A DNA stretch of 64,000 nt from Topomyia yanbarensis. Lineage: Eukaryota; Arthropoda; Insecta; Diptera; Culicidae. The notes under the pieces were generated by a model. That model was not told where the DNA came from and searched no databases. It saw only the letters and a program-made list of their open reading frames with translations. A program made the translations under genes and the position numbers. The stretch covers positions 161,520,080-161,584,079 of the forward strand of contig NC_080670.1 in NCBI RefSeq assembly GCF_030247195.1, written 5' to 3'. Positions 46,570-58,169 of this stretch are shown here, in pieces (position 1 is the stretch's first letter; each line of letters starts with the position of its first letter).

Positions 46570-46693
46570 TTAACTCTCCGAAAGTCGCACAAAAAGCTCA
46601 CTGAATGAGCAGCCGCATCAGCTCTAAGACGATTTCGTTAGATGTTCAGAGCAGAGTGCACTCAGTGCACTAGCGCGACTACCGGAGGGTTAA
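46570..46693. mobile_element. TTAA MITE, CyCTCCGrwAGTCGC ends (piggyBac-type)
   Basis: The left side is TTAACTCTCCGAAAGTCGC and the right side is GCGACTACCGGAGGGTTAA. This is a 124-bp foldback with TTAA at both ends and inverted CYCTCCGrwAGTCGC termini. Confidence 0.8.
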
Positions 46694-46699
46694 TTTGTA

Positions 46700-46990
46700 A
46701 GTTGAGAATCTAGAATCACTCCCTGATCCTTCATGAAATCGACGCGTTCAATGTCTGTTTTTACTTTCTAGTAGACAGTAGTAAAACAAATCGAATCCTT
46801 TTCCCAAAATATTACCGAACACTTCTTCGGGTACACACACAAGATCTGAAGCTGCTGTTGGAGAAATCTGCAATCTTCAATCGAACGAATTAGACGAAAA
46901 ATCTTGAGATCATCCATAAAGGACAGTCGTAGAGTCAGAACTAGATCTGCTTCATTGAAGTATAGCAGAAACATCAAAGGTCGTAATAGC
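46700..46990 (-). pseudogene. CR1/Jockey-like LINE reverse transcriptase fragment
   Basis: The minus strand reads MMFLLYFNEADLVLTLRLSF then MDDLKIFRLIRSIEDCRFLQ then QQLQILCV, PKKCSVIFW, and after a frameshift TDIERVDFMKDQGVILDSQL. It matches the LGPLLFxLYxND...LSFADDLKLF...IxxxEDCxxLQ...KCxVxxF...VxxxKDLGVxxD block around the catalytic ADD motif, which is MDD here. Only this part of the RT is present. Confidence 0.8.
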
Positions 46991-47280
46991 CTTCCATGGG
47001 GTATTCCTGACGTAGAAGTAAATATTAGGGCTTGGCAATTTCCTATGACAACCGCTATCTCTCGGTTTATGAGGAAGGATCAAAACCACTGTAAAATACT
47101 ACTATTTATTTCTGGAACGCGTGTCGTCGTTCACCCACGTTTGGACGAAGACAATGATGTCAAAACACTCATTGGAGACTACAAGGCGGTGTTTCTCAAC
47201 GATTCAGTTGATACTCAAACATTTTGGTAGTATAGCAGCAGCTTGTCTCGCCGTAGACCAAAACTGGAAATCAAAGAGCT

Positions 47281-48151
47281 TTAAGGCAAGGAAGAGCTCA
47301 CAGATACGTTGTACTTGCCTGAGGTAGGTTTGCGGAAGACACCTCTTCCTATCTCTACTGCAGAGCCTAAACGAAGAAAGAAAATTCCGTTCATTTGAAA
47401 GTGGTCGTTTTGGATATCAGTTTGTTGATTAGGTGATCTCCAGGTGGCCTTGTGCTTCGTACTACCATTCCACGGGAGACTGCAAAGAGTACACATCGTT
47501 GGCCGTTGGCATTTGTAACAGTGCGCAGACTGTCCGGTGTTATAACCGGTTCATACAAGGCCTACCTGGGCATTCATGTCGCCGATGACGAGCTTAACAT
47601 TCCGCCGTGAGCTACTGTCACAGATAATCCTAAACTGCGCGTATAACTCACCATTCTCATCCTCGGGATTCAATTCGTGAGAGTAGTGCACGTTGATGAT
47701 GCGGTAGTTGAAGAAAGCACTATTGATTCGCACTATACACATGCTGACCGCCTGCCACTTATATACGCGTTGGACAATCTTTCCAAACACTATAAAGCAT
47801 ATTCCATGCTCGTTTGTTGTGCCATCGCTCTGGTAGAATATAGTCGCTCGATACCCGCCTTGCCGGGCAAAGTTCTTGCAATGCTACGGCTTTGAAGTTG
47901 CGAGTTTTCAGCACGTCGTCGTACAGGATTCGTTCAAATCCAAGGATGCCAAGTAGCTTACAGTTTCCAAGCGTATTCTTTTTTTTATCACGGCCTTGGA
48001 TGATTGTTCCGATCCATATTTTTTTCCTGATTGTTCGTAACGTGGTGTGTACTGAGCGGCTTGACCCAACCTCCTGTTTCGTTGGAGAACCTCCGTGCGG
48101 AGTTTCTTCGTTGTCCACCAGTGCTGAGAAAACCCTAATAAAAAAAATCAA
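47281..48151 (-). pseudogene. RTE-like LINE endonuclease, broken
   Basis: Minus-strand pieces: GNCKLLGILGFERILYDDVL, KTRNFKAVALQELCPARRV, RAWNMLYSVWKD, then INSAFFNYRIINVHYSHELN, RNVKLVIGDMNAQVG (catalytic GDxNA), then HKATWRSPNQQTDIQNDHFQ, matching THxSPDGxxxNQIDHVLI. This is the endonuclease that is often annotated in insects as craniofacial-development-protein-2-like because it derives from RTE-type LINEs. Frames change at least twice. Confidence 0.75.
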
Positions 48152-49142
48152 ACCATGGTTGATAATTATTTATTATTTTCCGAAATTCTCACTACCGATA
48201 AAATCATGCCGTGATCACTCTCTTAATATTCAGAACATACCTTCACAAAAATCACTACCGATTTTTTGTAGCCCACCATCAGTGGTGATTTTGATTTGTT
48301 GTTGAATTTTATAATTAAGCGGGTGATCATGGCATGATTTATCCGCAGTGAGCATTTTGAAAAAATTTCTTCTTGGATCATTATTTGTTTTCTAACATTT
48401 TGGAACAACAACAATAACAACGAGCCAAAACAGAGTTTTTTTCAACTTTTTGTGAGCGAATTTCACATTCAAAGAATTGTTGGCAGTAGAAAATCAATAG
48501 TTTTGGACATTTTCAATGCACATGGGGGTCCGGTAATGCGTAAAAATGGAAAATTGTGGTCATTTTCAGTGCACAAGCACATGCTGCGCTCACTTTCGAC
48601 AAACACAGAGAGAAAATCAGGCACGACATCAAATAATTCTATATATTTTTATTTTACCAATATTCCACAGATTTTTCCGAAATTTCAGCCAGATGTATTT
48701 TCACTAATTAGAATGCACAAATTATCTAAACCTGTACTGAATTTTGATGAATTTTCATTTCCTTGTGCGGTATATACAAACTATTTCATTTCATAACAAT
48801 AACAGTCGAAAATTTACACCGAGAAAATTCGTTATATTGAATATATTGATTTCACACATATTTTTTTGCAATTTGTAGTAGAATATAAAAATTATCTGTC
48901 ACGCATAGATACTATGTGAAAACTATGAAATTATAATAGTATGCCACATAGAAATTTGTTTCATAGCATATATCACATCATTTTTCTGTTTGCCTATTGT
49001 TTATTCTGCTGTAAATTTTATGCATTGGACATTTTCGGTTATGAATGCATAAAAGCACAGCAGAATAAACGAGACTGAAATGAAAAAGGAAAACTCTGCA
49101 CTTTACTAATTTGAAGTTAAACTAAACGGTTTGTGGTTACAA
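48152..49142. other. No gene seen; AT-rich
   Basis: Contains loosely inverted words around 48.16-48.36 kb (AAATCATGCCGTGATCA and TGATCATGGCATGATTT), suggesting a decayed palindromic element near 48200-48345. Otherwise nothing is recognisable. Confidence 0.4.
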
Positions 49143-49397
49143 GTAACGACGCTGAATCCCTCTGGATAAAGACTCGACACATCTATCGTTTGTTTACCAT
49201 TTATCTGTCAGTGTCATTCCAATCGAGCACGAGACCTGTCAACGGCCCTCGTTCCAGAAGGATTTCAAGCGATTTTCTTCAGATTGAGTGCTTTTGACAG
49301 GTCTCTTGTTCGATTGGCATGACACTTACAGATGAATAATAAGAATCAGGTAGAGATGGCGAGTGTTTATCCAGAGGGATTCAGCGTCTTTGGTTAC
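49143..49397. mobile_element. Foldback/MITE with ~28-bp inverted ends
   Basis: GACGCTGAATCCCTCTGGAT with flanks (49143-49170) is inverted at 49367-49397 (ATCCAGAGGGATTCAGCGTC). The interior carries a second inverted layer (GACAGGTCTC and GAGACCTGTC; CAGTGTCAT and ATGACACTT), so the 255-bp unit is a nested palindrome. No coding content. Confidence 0.75.
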
Positions 49398-50029
49398 AAG
49401 CAGGCCATATTTTTCTGCGTGTACCAAAAATGCGGACCAAAGACTTTTACTAGAGAGACTTTAGATAGCTTGACAGATATATACCGAAAGCAAAACAAAC
49501 ATGTTCCGAGACGAAAACAATGGGAAAACCAGCGACAATCCTAATCTAGTGTTCTGTATCTACTGTATTGACTGTTGTCAACACTGTCGGTGGAAGAAGT
49601 TAACCCAAACGCTGCCAGTGCTGTCAGTTCAATGTCTATCAAATCAGTGTGTAAGAAAGCTTTGAATTCCAAACATATCTTTGGTTAAATATATGAGTAA
49701 TTAAATTTCTCCTTGCCGTTTGAACTGTCGTACACACTTAATTTTGTTCTACCGAATCTCAGCTTTTCTGAAGATGTGTTCAAAACTCCTCACCTAATAT
49801 TTGACTTATGTACTCATCAGGGTCAAACATCGCTAGCAACCTACGACCACCAAATTCAAGCATGTCAATCAGTCTGCATTATTGCAACTCGATGTATAAC
49901 AATAAGAATGACAACATTCAGCTCAACACTGAATTTCGACGAACTTGAAACCATTATCTATAACCCAGATTTGGTAAAACTTAAATTATCAGCCTACTTT
50001 AACCTGCCGAAAAAACATTGAACCTTCAG
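49398..50029. other. No recognised gene
   Basis: A 102-codon open frame (49713-50021, plus) has no domain. No splice or promoter evidence. Confidence 0.4.
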
Positions 50030-51100
50030 GAGAAAAGACAAGCAACAATCAACTCGATATCGATTTTCCCATACTGACTGTGTGACTGAAAGTGACGAAA
50101 ACTGTCTCGGAAAAGAAAACTTTTTTGTTCAAAACTCCCCGAATCTCCTCGCAGTCGGTAGGCTCCCCTCTACCCCCTACCCACCACGGGATCGGATGAA
50201 AGTTTTGGTGTCGAAAACTTGTGTGGGTTTTTAATTTTTAATTTATTCCTCTCCCGAGTCTGGCTGCTGCTGCTGCTGCTGGAGGACCCTTCGCCGACAA
50301 GCGCAGTGCGTATATGTATGCGAGACTGGGCTAAATGAAACTGGGCCACGTAAACTCGGCCCGTCGTCGCAAGCAACTTTCCGTCGCAGTACTCCGCAGG
50401 ACGGCAACTTCCGAGTAAAGTTGGATAATGAGTAGACTCGCGTGGGACAAAACTTTTCAACGGCCAGCAGCAGCGGGGCGTTGAATTCTAGGCCATCGGC
50501 CTTACCCCAGAGCTACATCGGAAAATCCGGCACACACTAAACTCATACATGATTGTATGTGTGTGATGCCACCGTCGGAAACGTTGAGTGTAGTGGTGTG
50601 GGATCTTGCCGCAGCATCGTTGACGGCGAACTTGTCGAAGAAGTTTATTTTATAACTCGCTCACTTTCGAAAAGATATCTTTCTTTTACGCTCTAGCGCA
50701 CAGACAGTGGAAGGACGGAGCAGGGAGGGTCGAGCATCAGGGTGCTTTTTCGTCCTCCACGTTTACTCATTATCGCGAATGTCCTGGTGGCTTGTGTTCC
50801 GTTGTTTTCGGTACCAACGGGAAGCGAAGAAGGGCTTTGTTCGTTAATTCATTTTCCCTTCGTCGAGAGATGAGACACTGACGACGGCATCGTCAGAGTG
50901 CGTAAAAATCTGAAGATGACGGGAAGGTTGTGGTCGAAAATTAAGGTGGCTTGGGATAGGTTTCAGGGGAGAGGGGGAAAGGAACCGAGCGGTAGTGGTT
51001 TTGTGGCTTTGAAAAGTGGTGGTTTTTAATACGCTTATAGCTGTCGTCTTGCAGCGAACCGGCTGGTAGCTGCACGCTTTTTATAATCTTTAATGAAAAA
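50030..51100. promoter_or_regulatory. GC-richer island, possible promoter/5' exon region
   Basis: Single-copy-looking GC-richer DNA with AAAACTTTT/GAAAACTT words near 50117, 50214 and 50451, like those in the 21.4-22.1 kb island. A (GCT)6 run lies at 50263-50281. The minus-strand open frame 50170-50460 has a Ser run from that repeat and no domain. No start site could be fixed. Confidence 0.3.
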
Positions 51101-52109
51101 TCGATGATATTAAATTTTCGAAGCGAGTTGGGCTTATGTGAATCATATGAGAGCTTCGTAACAAAGACGTTCTAAAATTTAAAGTTGTTAGCTTTGGGTG
51201 TGTTTACCACAACAGAACGAATAGCACTTCCCACATAAAACAATTATCATCTATTATTCGAAATGCTTTCCTGGTCTCTGACCTATGCGAGAATGGCCAT
51301 TTAACCCTTTCGAAATTGTATATCCTTCAGGTTGATGCCGACCAAGGCTGAGCATTCTTATGGAAAACTAAAGTACAGTTTACTTCATGTAATATTTAAT
51401 ATCCCCATCACTTACTCCTATCATGTGTACAACAAGTTGAAATGTCGATTATGCTGTTCCGAACCGAGTGCAACCCATTAGAAATGCTTTTCTACTGATA
51501 CCCACATTCACATGTAGGAAGCCCGGACAGAAGTTCAAATGAGTGGTACAACTGTTGAACACATATAATTAACAATTACTTTGCCTATTGTTCGACTAAG
51601 TGAGCCCGGAAAGTGTGTGGAATTTAGTCCAGTTCAACCTGACCGCTTGGTATTTTTGTGTGTGCGGTGTTGGCTGGAGAGGGAGGGAGGGTCATTAGGT
51701 AACGAACGAAACAGATAAAATGCAGCTCCCTGCGGGTAGTGTGATGATAGCAATTTTAGAACTATTTTCGAAAGGTGCAACGCCTTTCAGACCGAGGGAA
51801 AATATTTTCTGACAGAGGATTTGAGTTAAATTTTTTTGAAAGTTATACTACATCGCGCAAACCCAAGAAAATTTTGGAATACTTTGGAGGTTTGGTGACG
51901 TTCGGATGAATTAATTATTCGTTTGACCTCCGATCCGAATGGATCTTTAGTCTCAGTAGAGTTCTTTTTTATTAGTAGTTTATTTAGCGGAACTATGGAT
52001 CATTTAAATATAAACATTACATTTTTTCTAAAGGTTTATTTGACAAGGCTCAATGCGTTAGCACAACTGAGCCACGGATCTTTTAAGTTTTACGATAAGT
52101 AAAAATGAA
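51101..52109. other. No gene seen
   Basis: AT-rich sequence without recognisable motifs. Confidence 0.4.
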
Positions 52110-52860
52110 AAAAATACTAAGAATGTCTGTCTGCCAGATCCGTTTGACGCAGCTTGCTGCTGCGGGTTGAGTTCTTACTTACGGGTCGCTGTTGTAAATC
52201 CGTCTTCATCGGTATTTTCTTCTTTATTGGCGATACTAGTTGTTGGTTTGGAAGCGGTTGTCTTTGTACCTGCATTATGGGTTAATTGGATCGTTCTTTT
52301 TGATTTATCTGTGAGTGTCAGCGGTTGCTTGTTAGAGTTGGCTATAGTAGATGAGTTTTGACTAGTTGCTTCGGCGCATCTTTTCCCGTAGTGGGCTGTA
52401 TGGTTACCGAATTGGCATATTGGAGTCTTCCCGGGATATGTGATTAGCATTGTTTGCTTAGAAGTTACGCCTTGCTTCAGTGATTTTCAATCAAGAGTCA
52501 TGTAAGAAGGTATCGGTTTAGTCACTCGCGTCCTCAGAATACGAACGCCGCGGCGCGCCGTTGGGAATACCGGTGAAAATTTTTTTCCAAGTGTCGTAGT
52601 AGAATCCGTATTGCGGCATAATTCGTTTTATGTAATGTTCACGCGATGCCAAATTATGGATACGCACGTCCACCATGTCGTTTTCCATATGCACAGAGAT
52701 CTTGAATCTGGTGTTATTGAATTCGACCTCGTGTTGCATGTTGTTCTTTGCAATGAAGTTTTCTGCCTGTGCTAAACTTCTAAACGTGATCCAAACACAG
52801 TTTTTGACGTGGTGTAGCTTGGTATTCGTAACTTTAGTGAGATTTAACTCCATTTTAACT
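52110..52860 (-). pseudogene. Non-LTR retrotransposon ORF1-type (gag-like) protein, truncated
   Basis: Two minus-strand open pieces: 52853-52518 starting MELNLTKVTNTKLHHVKNCV (with WITFRSLAQAENFIAKNNMQ, VDVRIHNL and WKKIFTGIPNG) and 52450-52175 with LITYPGKTPICQFGNHTAHY then GKRCAEAT (a CCHC-like knuckle with one Cys changed to Gly). This is the RRM-like fold followed by a zinc knuckle seen in ORF1 of several mosquito LINEs. The link between pieces is frameshifted, and no ORF2 follows on this strand, so the copy is 3'-truncated. Confidence 0.7.
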
Positions 52861-53039
52861 TTAAGAAGTTGGATTGCTGCAACTACCGCGCGTTCACACT
52901 ACTTAGCGCCGCCAACAAAGTCCCTAAGTAACAATTGAAGTTTTTTAGCACGCTACAAGTGCAATCTAAAATTTATCAGAGGCTATAAAACTACCATAAA
53001 ACCTCAACTGTTACTAGGGTCCTCTCCCAAATTATTTTC

Positions 53040-54170
53040 CGGCGATTATCACCATTTGCAAGGGAGTTCGTGCGGCACTATCAAGTGGGATTCATGGATT
53101 CCCGCGCCACCACGCACCAAATATTCGCGATTCGGCAGGTTCTTCAGAAGTGTCGCGAATACAACTTGCCACACATCATTTGTTGATCGATTTCAAATCG
53201 TCATATGACACAATCGATCGAGATCAGCTATGGCAGATAATGCACGAGTACGGTTTCACGGATAAGCTAACACGATTAGCCAAAGCGACGATGGATCGGG
53301 TGATGTGCGTTGTTCGAGTATCAGGGACACTCTAGAATCTCTTTGAATCTCGAAGAGGGTTACGGCAAGGTGATGGTCTATCGTGCCTGCTGTTCAATGT
53401 TGCGTTAGAAGGTGTAATAAGGAGAGCGGGGAGACACGAGTGGCACTATCTTCAGGAAGTCCGTCTAGCTTCTGGGCTTCGCCGACGACATTGACATTAT
53501 GGCACGGAACCTCCCATCATCCCGAGTTCGGATTGACGGTGACGAAATCGAGATGGTCGACAAATTCGTGTATTTGGGCTCACTGGTAACTGCCGGCAAT
53601 GATACCAGCAGAGAAATTCAGAGACGGATCTTGGCGGGAAATCGTGCCTACTTTTGACTCCAGAGGACGCTCCGGTCGAACAAAATTCGCCGCCGCACAA
53701 AGTTGATAATCTACAAGACGCTGATTAGACCGGTGGTCCTCTACGGCCACGAGACCTGGACTATGCTCGTGGAGGACCAACGCGCCCTTGGAGTTTTTGA
53801 ACGAAAGGTGTTGCGTACCATCTATGGTGGCGGGCAGATGGAAGACGGGACGTGGCGCAGGCGAATGAACCATGAGTTGCATCAGCTGCTGGAAAAACCA
53901 TCCATCGCGAATACCACAAAAATAGGACGTTTGTGGTGGGCTGGATACGTCGTAAGAATGTCGAACGACGACCCGGTGAAGATGGTTCTGGAGGGCGACC
54001 CTACAGGAACAAGAAAACGGGGCACACAGCGAGCACGGTGGATAGACCAAATAGAGGACGACCTGCGGACCCTTCGAAGACTGCGAGGCTGGCGACAAGC
54101 ACCAATGGACCGAATGAAGCTGTCTTCTGCATACAGCAAGAGACAACAAGGCTCTAACTTGAACGGTATG
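53040..54170 (+). pseudogene. RTE-like reverse transcriptase, 5'-truncated, internal deletion
   Basis: The plus strand reads STHHLLIDFKSSYDTIDRDQ-like (palm Asp), LWQIMHEYGFTDKLTRLAKA, TMDRVMCVVRVSGTL, SRRGLRQGDGLSCLLFNVAL, GFADDIDIMARNL (catalytic FADD), then directly VRIDGDEIEMVDKFVYLGSL, RSNKIRRRTKLIIYKTLIRP, VVLYGHETWTMLVEDQRALG, VFERKVLRTIYGGGQMEDGT, WRRRMNHELHQLL, and GTRKRGTQRARWIDQIEDDL. About 170 nt normally present between ARNL and the VTIDGDEIE block is missing. The C-terminal half (53703-54157) is still open for 150 codons, so this copy is fairly young. It is 5'-truncated near 53.04 kb. Confidence 0.85.
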
Positions 54171-54372
54171 GTAGGTAAGTTAACTAATTGTTTCACTTCC
54201 AGAACTTTGGGTCTAACACGAGTATTATTAAAGTCGATTGAAATCGTGTTATCCCGTCGCACGGGCACTTTTGTTTCATTTGGCAGAATCATTTCGCTCC
54301 GCAGCCGGGGGCAACGATACAATATTGTTTTTACACTGATATAGAACAAAAGGCTGGCTTGCTTCACTAGTG

Positions 54373-55312
54373 CCTATTAGGTAGTTATCCTCTAGGGAGA
54401 GATATGCGGAGGAAGAAAAGGCAATCCAACAACGGTAAATATCGCAATAAAAAACTAGCATCACTTATTGCGAACCAAGTTTAGCGTGACTTTATTATCA
54501 TAACTTTTATTTTAAAAATAAGAAATGAAGTGCATTGGAAAATTTTGCGCGAATCGGCCTTGTAAATACGGTCTAATAGCTGAAATAAGTTTTTTTTTTC
54601 GGTACCCGAAGGATGCTGCATTACGCGATAAATGGGTTTAGTTTTTGTGTTCCGGAAGACTTACCGTTGCTGGATTCTATGCAGCTATGTAGCGCAAGCA
54701 TTATTAAAAAAAATCAGTAAATATGTATATAATAAAAAGAGAATACTGCAGAAAACTCCGTTCCTGTGTATTCGCACGTTATGCAGTTATAGGAGTTTAA
54801 GGAAAACAAAAAAGCACATTCAAACGTTTTCTCCCAGCAAACATTTGATGAATCTATTTTCCACAGAAAACCATTCTTGACCCTATCGAACAACGTAAAC
54901 AATGTACAGAAGATAGATTAGATGCATAAAATATACCATGCGGTAGCTTTCGGACAAAAAATCATTTCTTCAGATCAACCAAAAGCAACACTGGCGACAA
55001 CGCAACAAACCGGAAAAAAACAGATAAAGGGTATTACCGATGATTCCGCCGGGAATCCGACCTTTGGATATAGGTTCGTTACCCTAATTGAACAGCATTA
55101 TTCTTGTCAGGAAAGTTCAACTAACAATAGCGCCTATTTATAAATTGTTGTCTAATGTTTATCAACAAAAATGAAAAAAATAACATTTCTGCCCAAAAAT
55201 ATTGCACCAAAGCAGTCAAATAATGATCGACTGGCTCAAAATTTTGACAGTAAGTTGGCTCAAGATGGCGTCGTCTTCGCATATCTCTCCCTAGAGGATA
55301 ACTACTATTAGG
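54373..55312. mobile_element. DNA element with ~35-bp inverted ends (CCTAnTAGnTAGTTATCCTC)
   Basis: GTAGTTATCCTCTAGGGAGA then GATATGCG (54381-54408) is inverted at CGCATATCTCTCCCTAGAGG then ATAACTAC (55278-55305), flanked by CCTATTAG and CTATTAGG. The 0.94-kb interior has no recognisable transposase. Confidence 0.8.
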
Positions 55313-55680
55313 CCATCCATGAGACGTTTTCGATCAGCTGATTTTTTTTTTGTTTATCTTTTTTGACAATACTCCGTGGAGTGCTGATCCACGATGAGTA
55401 AAAAAGGTGAACACATTTTTTAACTAAAACTTTCCTCGGTTTGTATCCAACTATTTGAAAGAACAAACTATTAGGCAATCCATGTTACGTTTCTGATCAG
55501 CTGATTGTTTCTTCTGACGTTACTCCGGATACGTTATCGTTGATTCGATTCAACATCAAACGAATCGGACTAACGGAAGATGTTTGACGGTCGAGTTTTT
55601 CGACTCGCAGGAGTAGACTTGTTGAGAAAACCCACCGATGAATTGTCAAGCAAACGTCACATGGATTGCCTAATTCCACG
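55308..55680. repeat. Repeated TTAGGCnATCCATG element ends
   Basis: TTAGGCCATCCATGAGACGT then TTTCGATCAGCTGATT (from 55309) and TTAGGCAATCCATGTTACGT then TTCTGATCAGCTGATT (from 55470) are direct repeats 161 bp apart. ACATGGATTGCCTAA (55660-55674) is the inverse of the second. They may be duplicated termini of the THAP transposon to the right or a small foldback beside it. Confidence 0.65.
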
Positions 55681-55814
55681 AAACGCGAATTTGATATTTT
55701 CAAGTCAAACTGAAGATCCTTTACCAGCTCGCTTGCTTTTATAATTTCATTTTTGCGTGTATTGTTAGATTGGTGGTAAGGTTTATCGTTGAACATTAAA
55801 AATATTTCGCAAAC

Positions 55815-56048
55815 ATGAAAAGCACTAAATGTCCAACAAAATTCTACTGCTGTGTGCTGAGTTGTGGCTCAAAATATGCGAGAAGGGTGCCAAATTCAGA
55901 AAAAAATTTCAAATTCCCGGACCCTACAAGTTTGGCATCGATACATCTACGTCAACTAGCCGAGATCCGGTTAACTAGCTGGAAGAAAGCTTGTCCATTG
56001 TCCAGCGAGAGAATATGCGGGCAGCATTTTGTTATTGGCAAGAGATAA
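55815..56048 (+). pseudogene. THAP zinc-finger exon of a transposase
   Basis: Seventy-seven codons from ATG: MKSTKCPTKFYCCVLSCGSK... with the C2CH pattern of THAP domains. CCVLSC supplies the first Cys pair, then FKFPDPTSLASIHLRQLAEI, LTSWKKACPLSSERICGQHF with the CxxH pair (CGQH). The conserved Trp (SWKKA) and a Phe-Pro pair are present. It ends in a stop soon after the fold. THAP domains bind terminal repeats in P- and ISL2EU/Harbinger-like transposases. The stop and the following insertion separate it from the catalytic part. Confidence 0.8.
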
Positions 56049-58169
56049 CTTGCTGCTTCCGGAGTGTTTACTAATTTGAATGGAACTTGATTAGTAAACA
56101 AAGCCTAATTAGGCCATTACAAATCTTTTTTAAAAATTATGTCCAAGTACAATTTTTTTTCTGAAGGGGGTGGCAAACAAAAAATTAATATTTATTTTTA
56201 TTAAAACAAAAAAAGCATATTTTTTTTCATTTTACATTTTCCTGCGATCGTTCTCGTGGACGTTTCCGCAGGGTGATTTCGGATAGCGGGGTTGTTTTAC
56301 TAAAGCAATTCAAGCACACTTTATTGAATCAATCAAAAGTTAATATAAGAAAGGGAAGGATAAGTTTTTCGTTTTAAATAATTTTCCGAACAGTACAATT
56401 TCTAATAGCGGTTTAATCTGTTTCTAAATTCCCAATAAAAGCTTGAATGATCACTAAGAACTTAATATGAATATTAAGGAGTACTTTTAGGTATTATCCG
56501 AACTTTTGGTTGGATAGATTTCGTACCGTTGTAGTGGCACATGGACCGACTTTACACAAAAAGCATGAAAATTGGTCAAAGATGACCCTGCTTGATAACA
56601 ATGTACAGAAACAGGATTGTAGCATTTTACATATGGACTGGCGAACGTACATTCTGTGCATACTATAATTTTTCGAGCTTTAGTGGAAACGGCAGGTTTA
56701 GTTTATTGCTTGTGTTTGAAAACTTGTAGATTTGTTTGTTTGGTACATGATAGTCATTTGGCTCTATTCCGTGTACATCTTCAAAATACTTGCATTTTTC
56801 CCCATCTTGTTGTGCAGTCGTATAGATTTATGAAACGTATAGGAATCATCAGTTCATATTTGCCTTTTTCATATAAGGAATGCAGTCACTCTGAAACTCG
56901 ACTTGTCAAGCTAAACCCGGAGTGTCGAGTGTCATATACCACTAGATTAAGTTCGTCGAGATGTGAAAATGTCTATATGTGTGTTTACTAAGTTTCAAAA
57001 GTGCATTGACACTGGTTGTGACTCACTTTCGTGCAAACCCACTTAAAACAGCCCTTACTTTTCTTCCTTCCTTCTGCCCCACGAGACTGCATCAAAGCGT
57101 TATATCGTGGGGAGACTGTTCGGTCTTGAGATACAGTGAACTCAAAAAATAGCATGATCACTGGCACTACCTAGTGGTAGAGTTGAAAACTATTTGGTCT
57201 TTCACAGCTCTTGATCTTCGAAACAGGTTTTCCGAAGATAGATGCCCTGTACAAGATCGAGATCACGAGATATTTCTTTTGTTGAAATTTCCATTTGCTT
57301 GTTCCATTTACATGAATCCAGCTTTAATGGTGGTATTTAAGGTATGTCTTTGTATAAAAATGATTATATATTGTCCAGGACAAGTTATGACAAAATGATA
57401 CAATAGAGCATACATCGAACCGTTTAGCTCCGAACACCTTTTCGATTAATCGCAGTGGGGAACTTCCGTGAACCATTTGGCTCCCGTTTCTGTGAGCCAT
57501 TTAGTTCCTGTTTACGCGAGTCATCTCAGTGAGTCATTTCTCCCGATACCGGCGGCGGAATTTCTCCCGATACCGATGCCCGTTGCGTGAGTCATTTATC
57601 TCCCAGTTTTGTCGCAATCTACTCGGATAGTCCATAAATCCTACTCAAATGGCCAACCAGTACTTGGCGATGTTGGGTCCGCGATACCGGATAGAGCGTA
57701 GCTTCTGGTTCGCTGCATCCAGTTCGCTGAAAACTCGACGACCAACCGCTGGCGCTTCACTCGATCTAGTTCCTGACGGTGTAACTAGTCTGCTCACGGT
57801 CTTCGGTCCAGCGATTCCAGATGGTTCGTGGTGCCCGGTACACTGGGGCCTCAACCAAAACTGTGGTTACTCTCATAGTCTTCCTCTTAGCATAATCGTC
57901 GTGACTTTAAAAGTTCGAGTCGATGATACGTTCTCCGACCGCGATTTTCGCCTGTTGCTGTCTTTCGGCTGCTAGTCAACACCTGGTGGGTTACTTAAAA
58001 GCTCTAATTATACAGTGCATTCCATACCGAACATCTACGGAATCACACTATACACTTGCACTCATCGTAAGTGACAACATATGCAGTTAATCCAAGCAAT
58101 CTTTTACTCTGCCTCTTTCAGGTTTCAACTGTCCTACAGGTAATACACGATTCCTTTCTAGACAACAGT

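Noticed and set aside
50170..50460. Ser-rich minus-strand protein
   Set aside because: The Ser run is the (GCT)6 repeat read in one frame; no other support.
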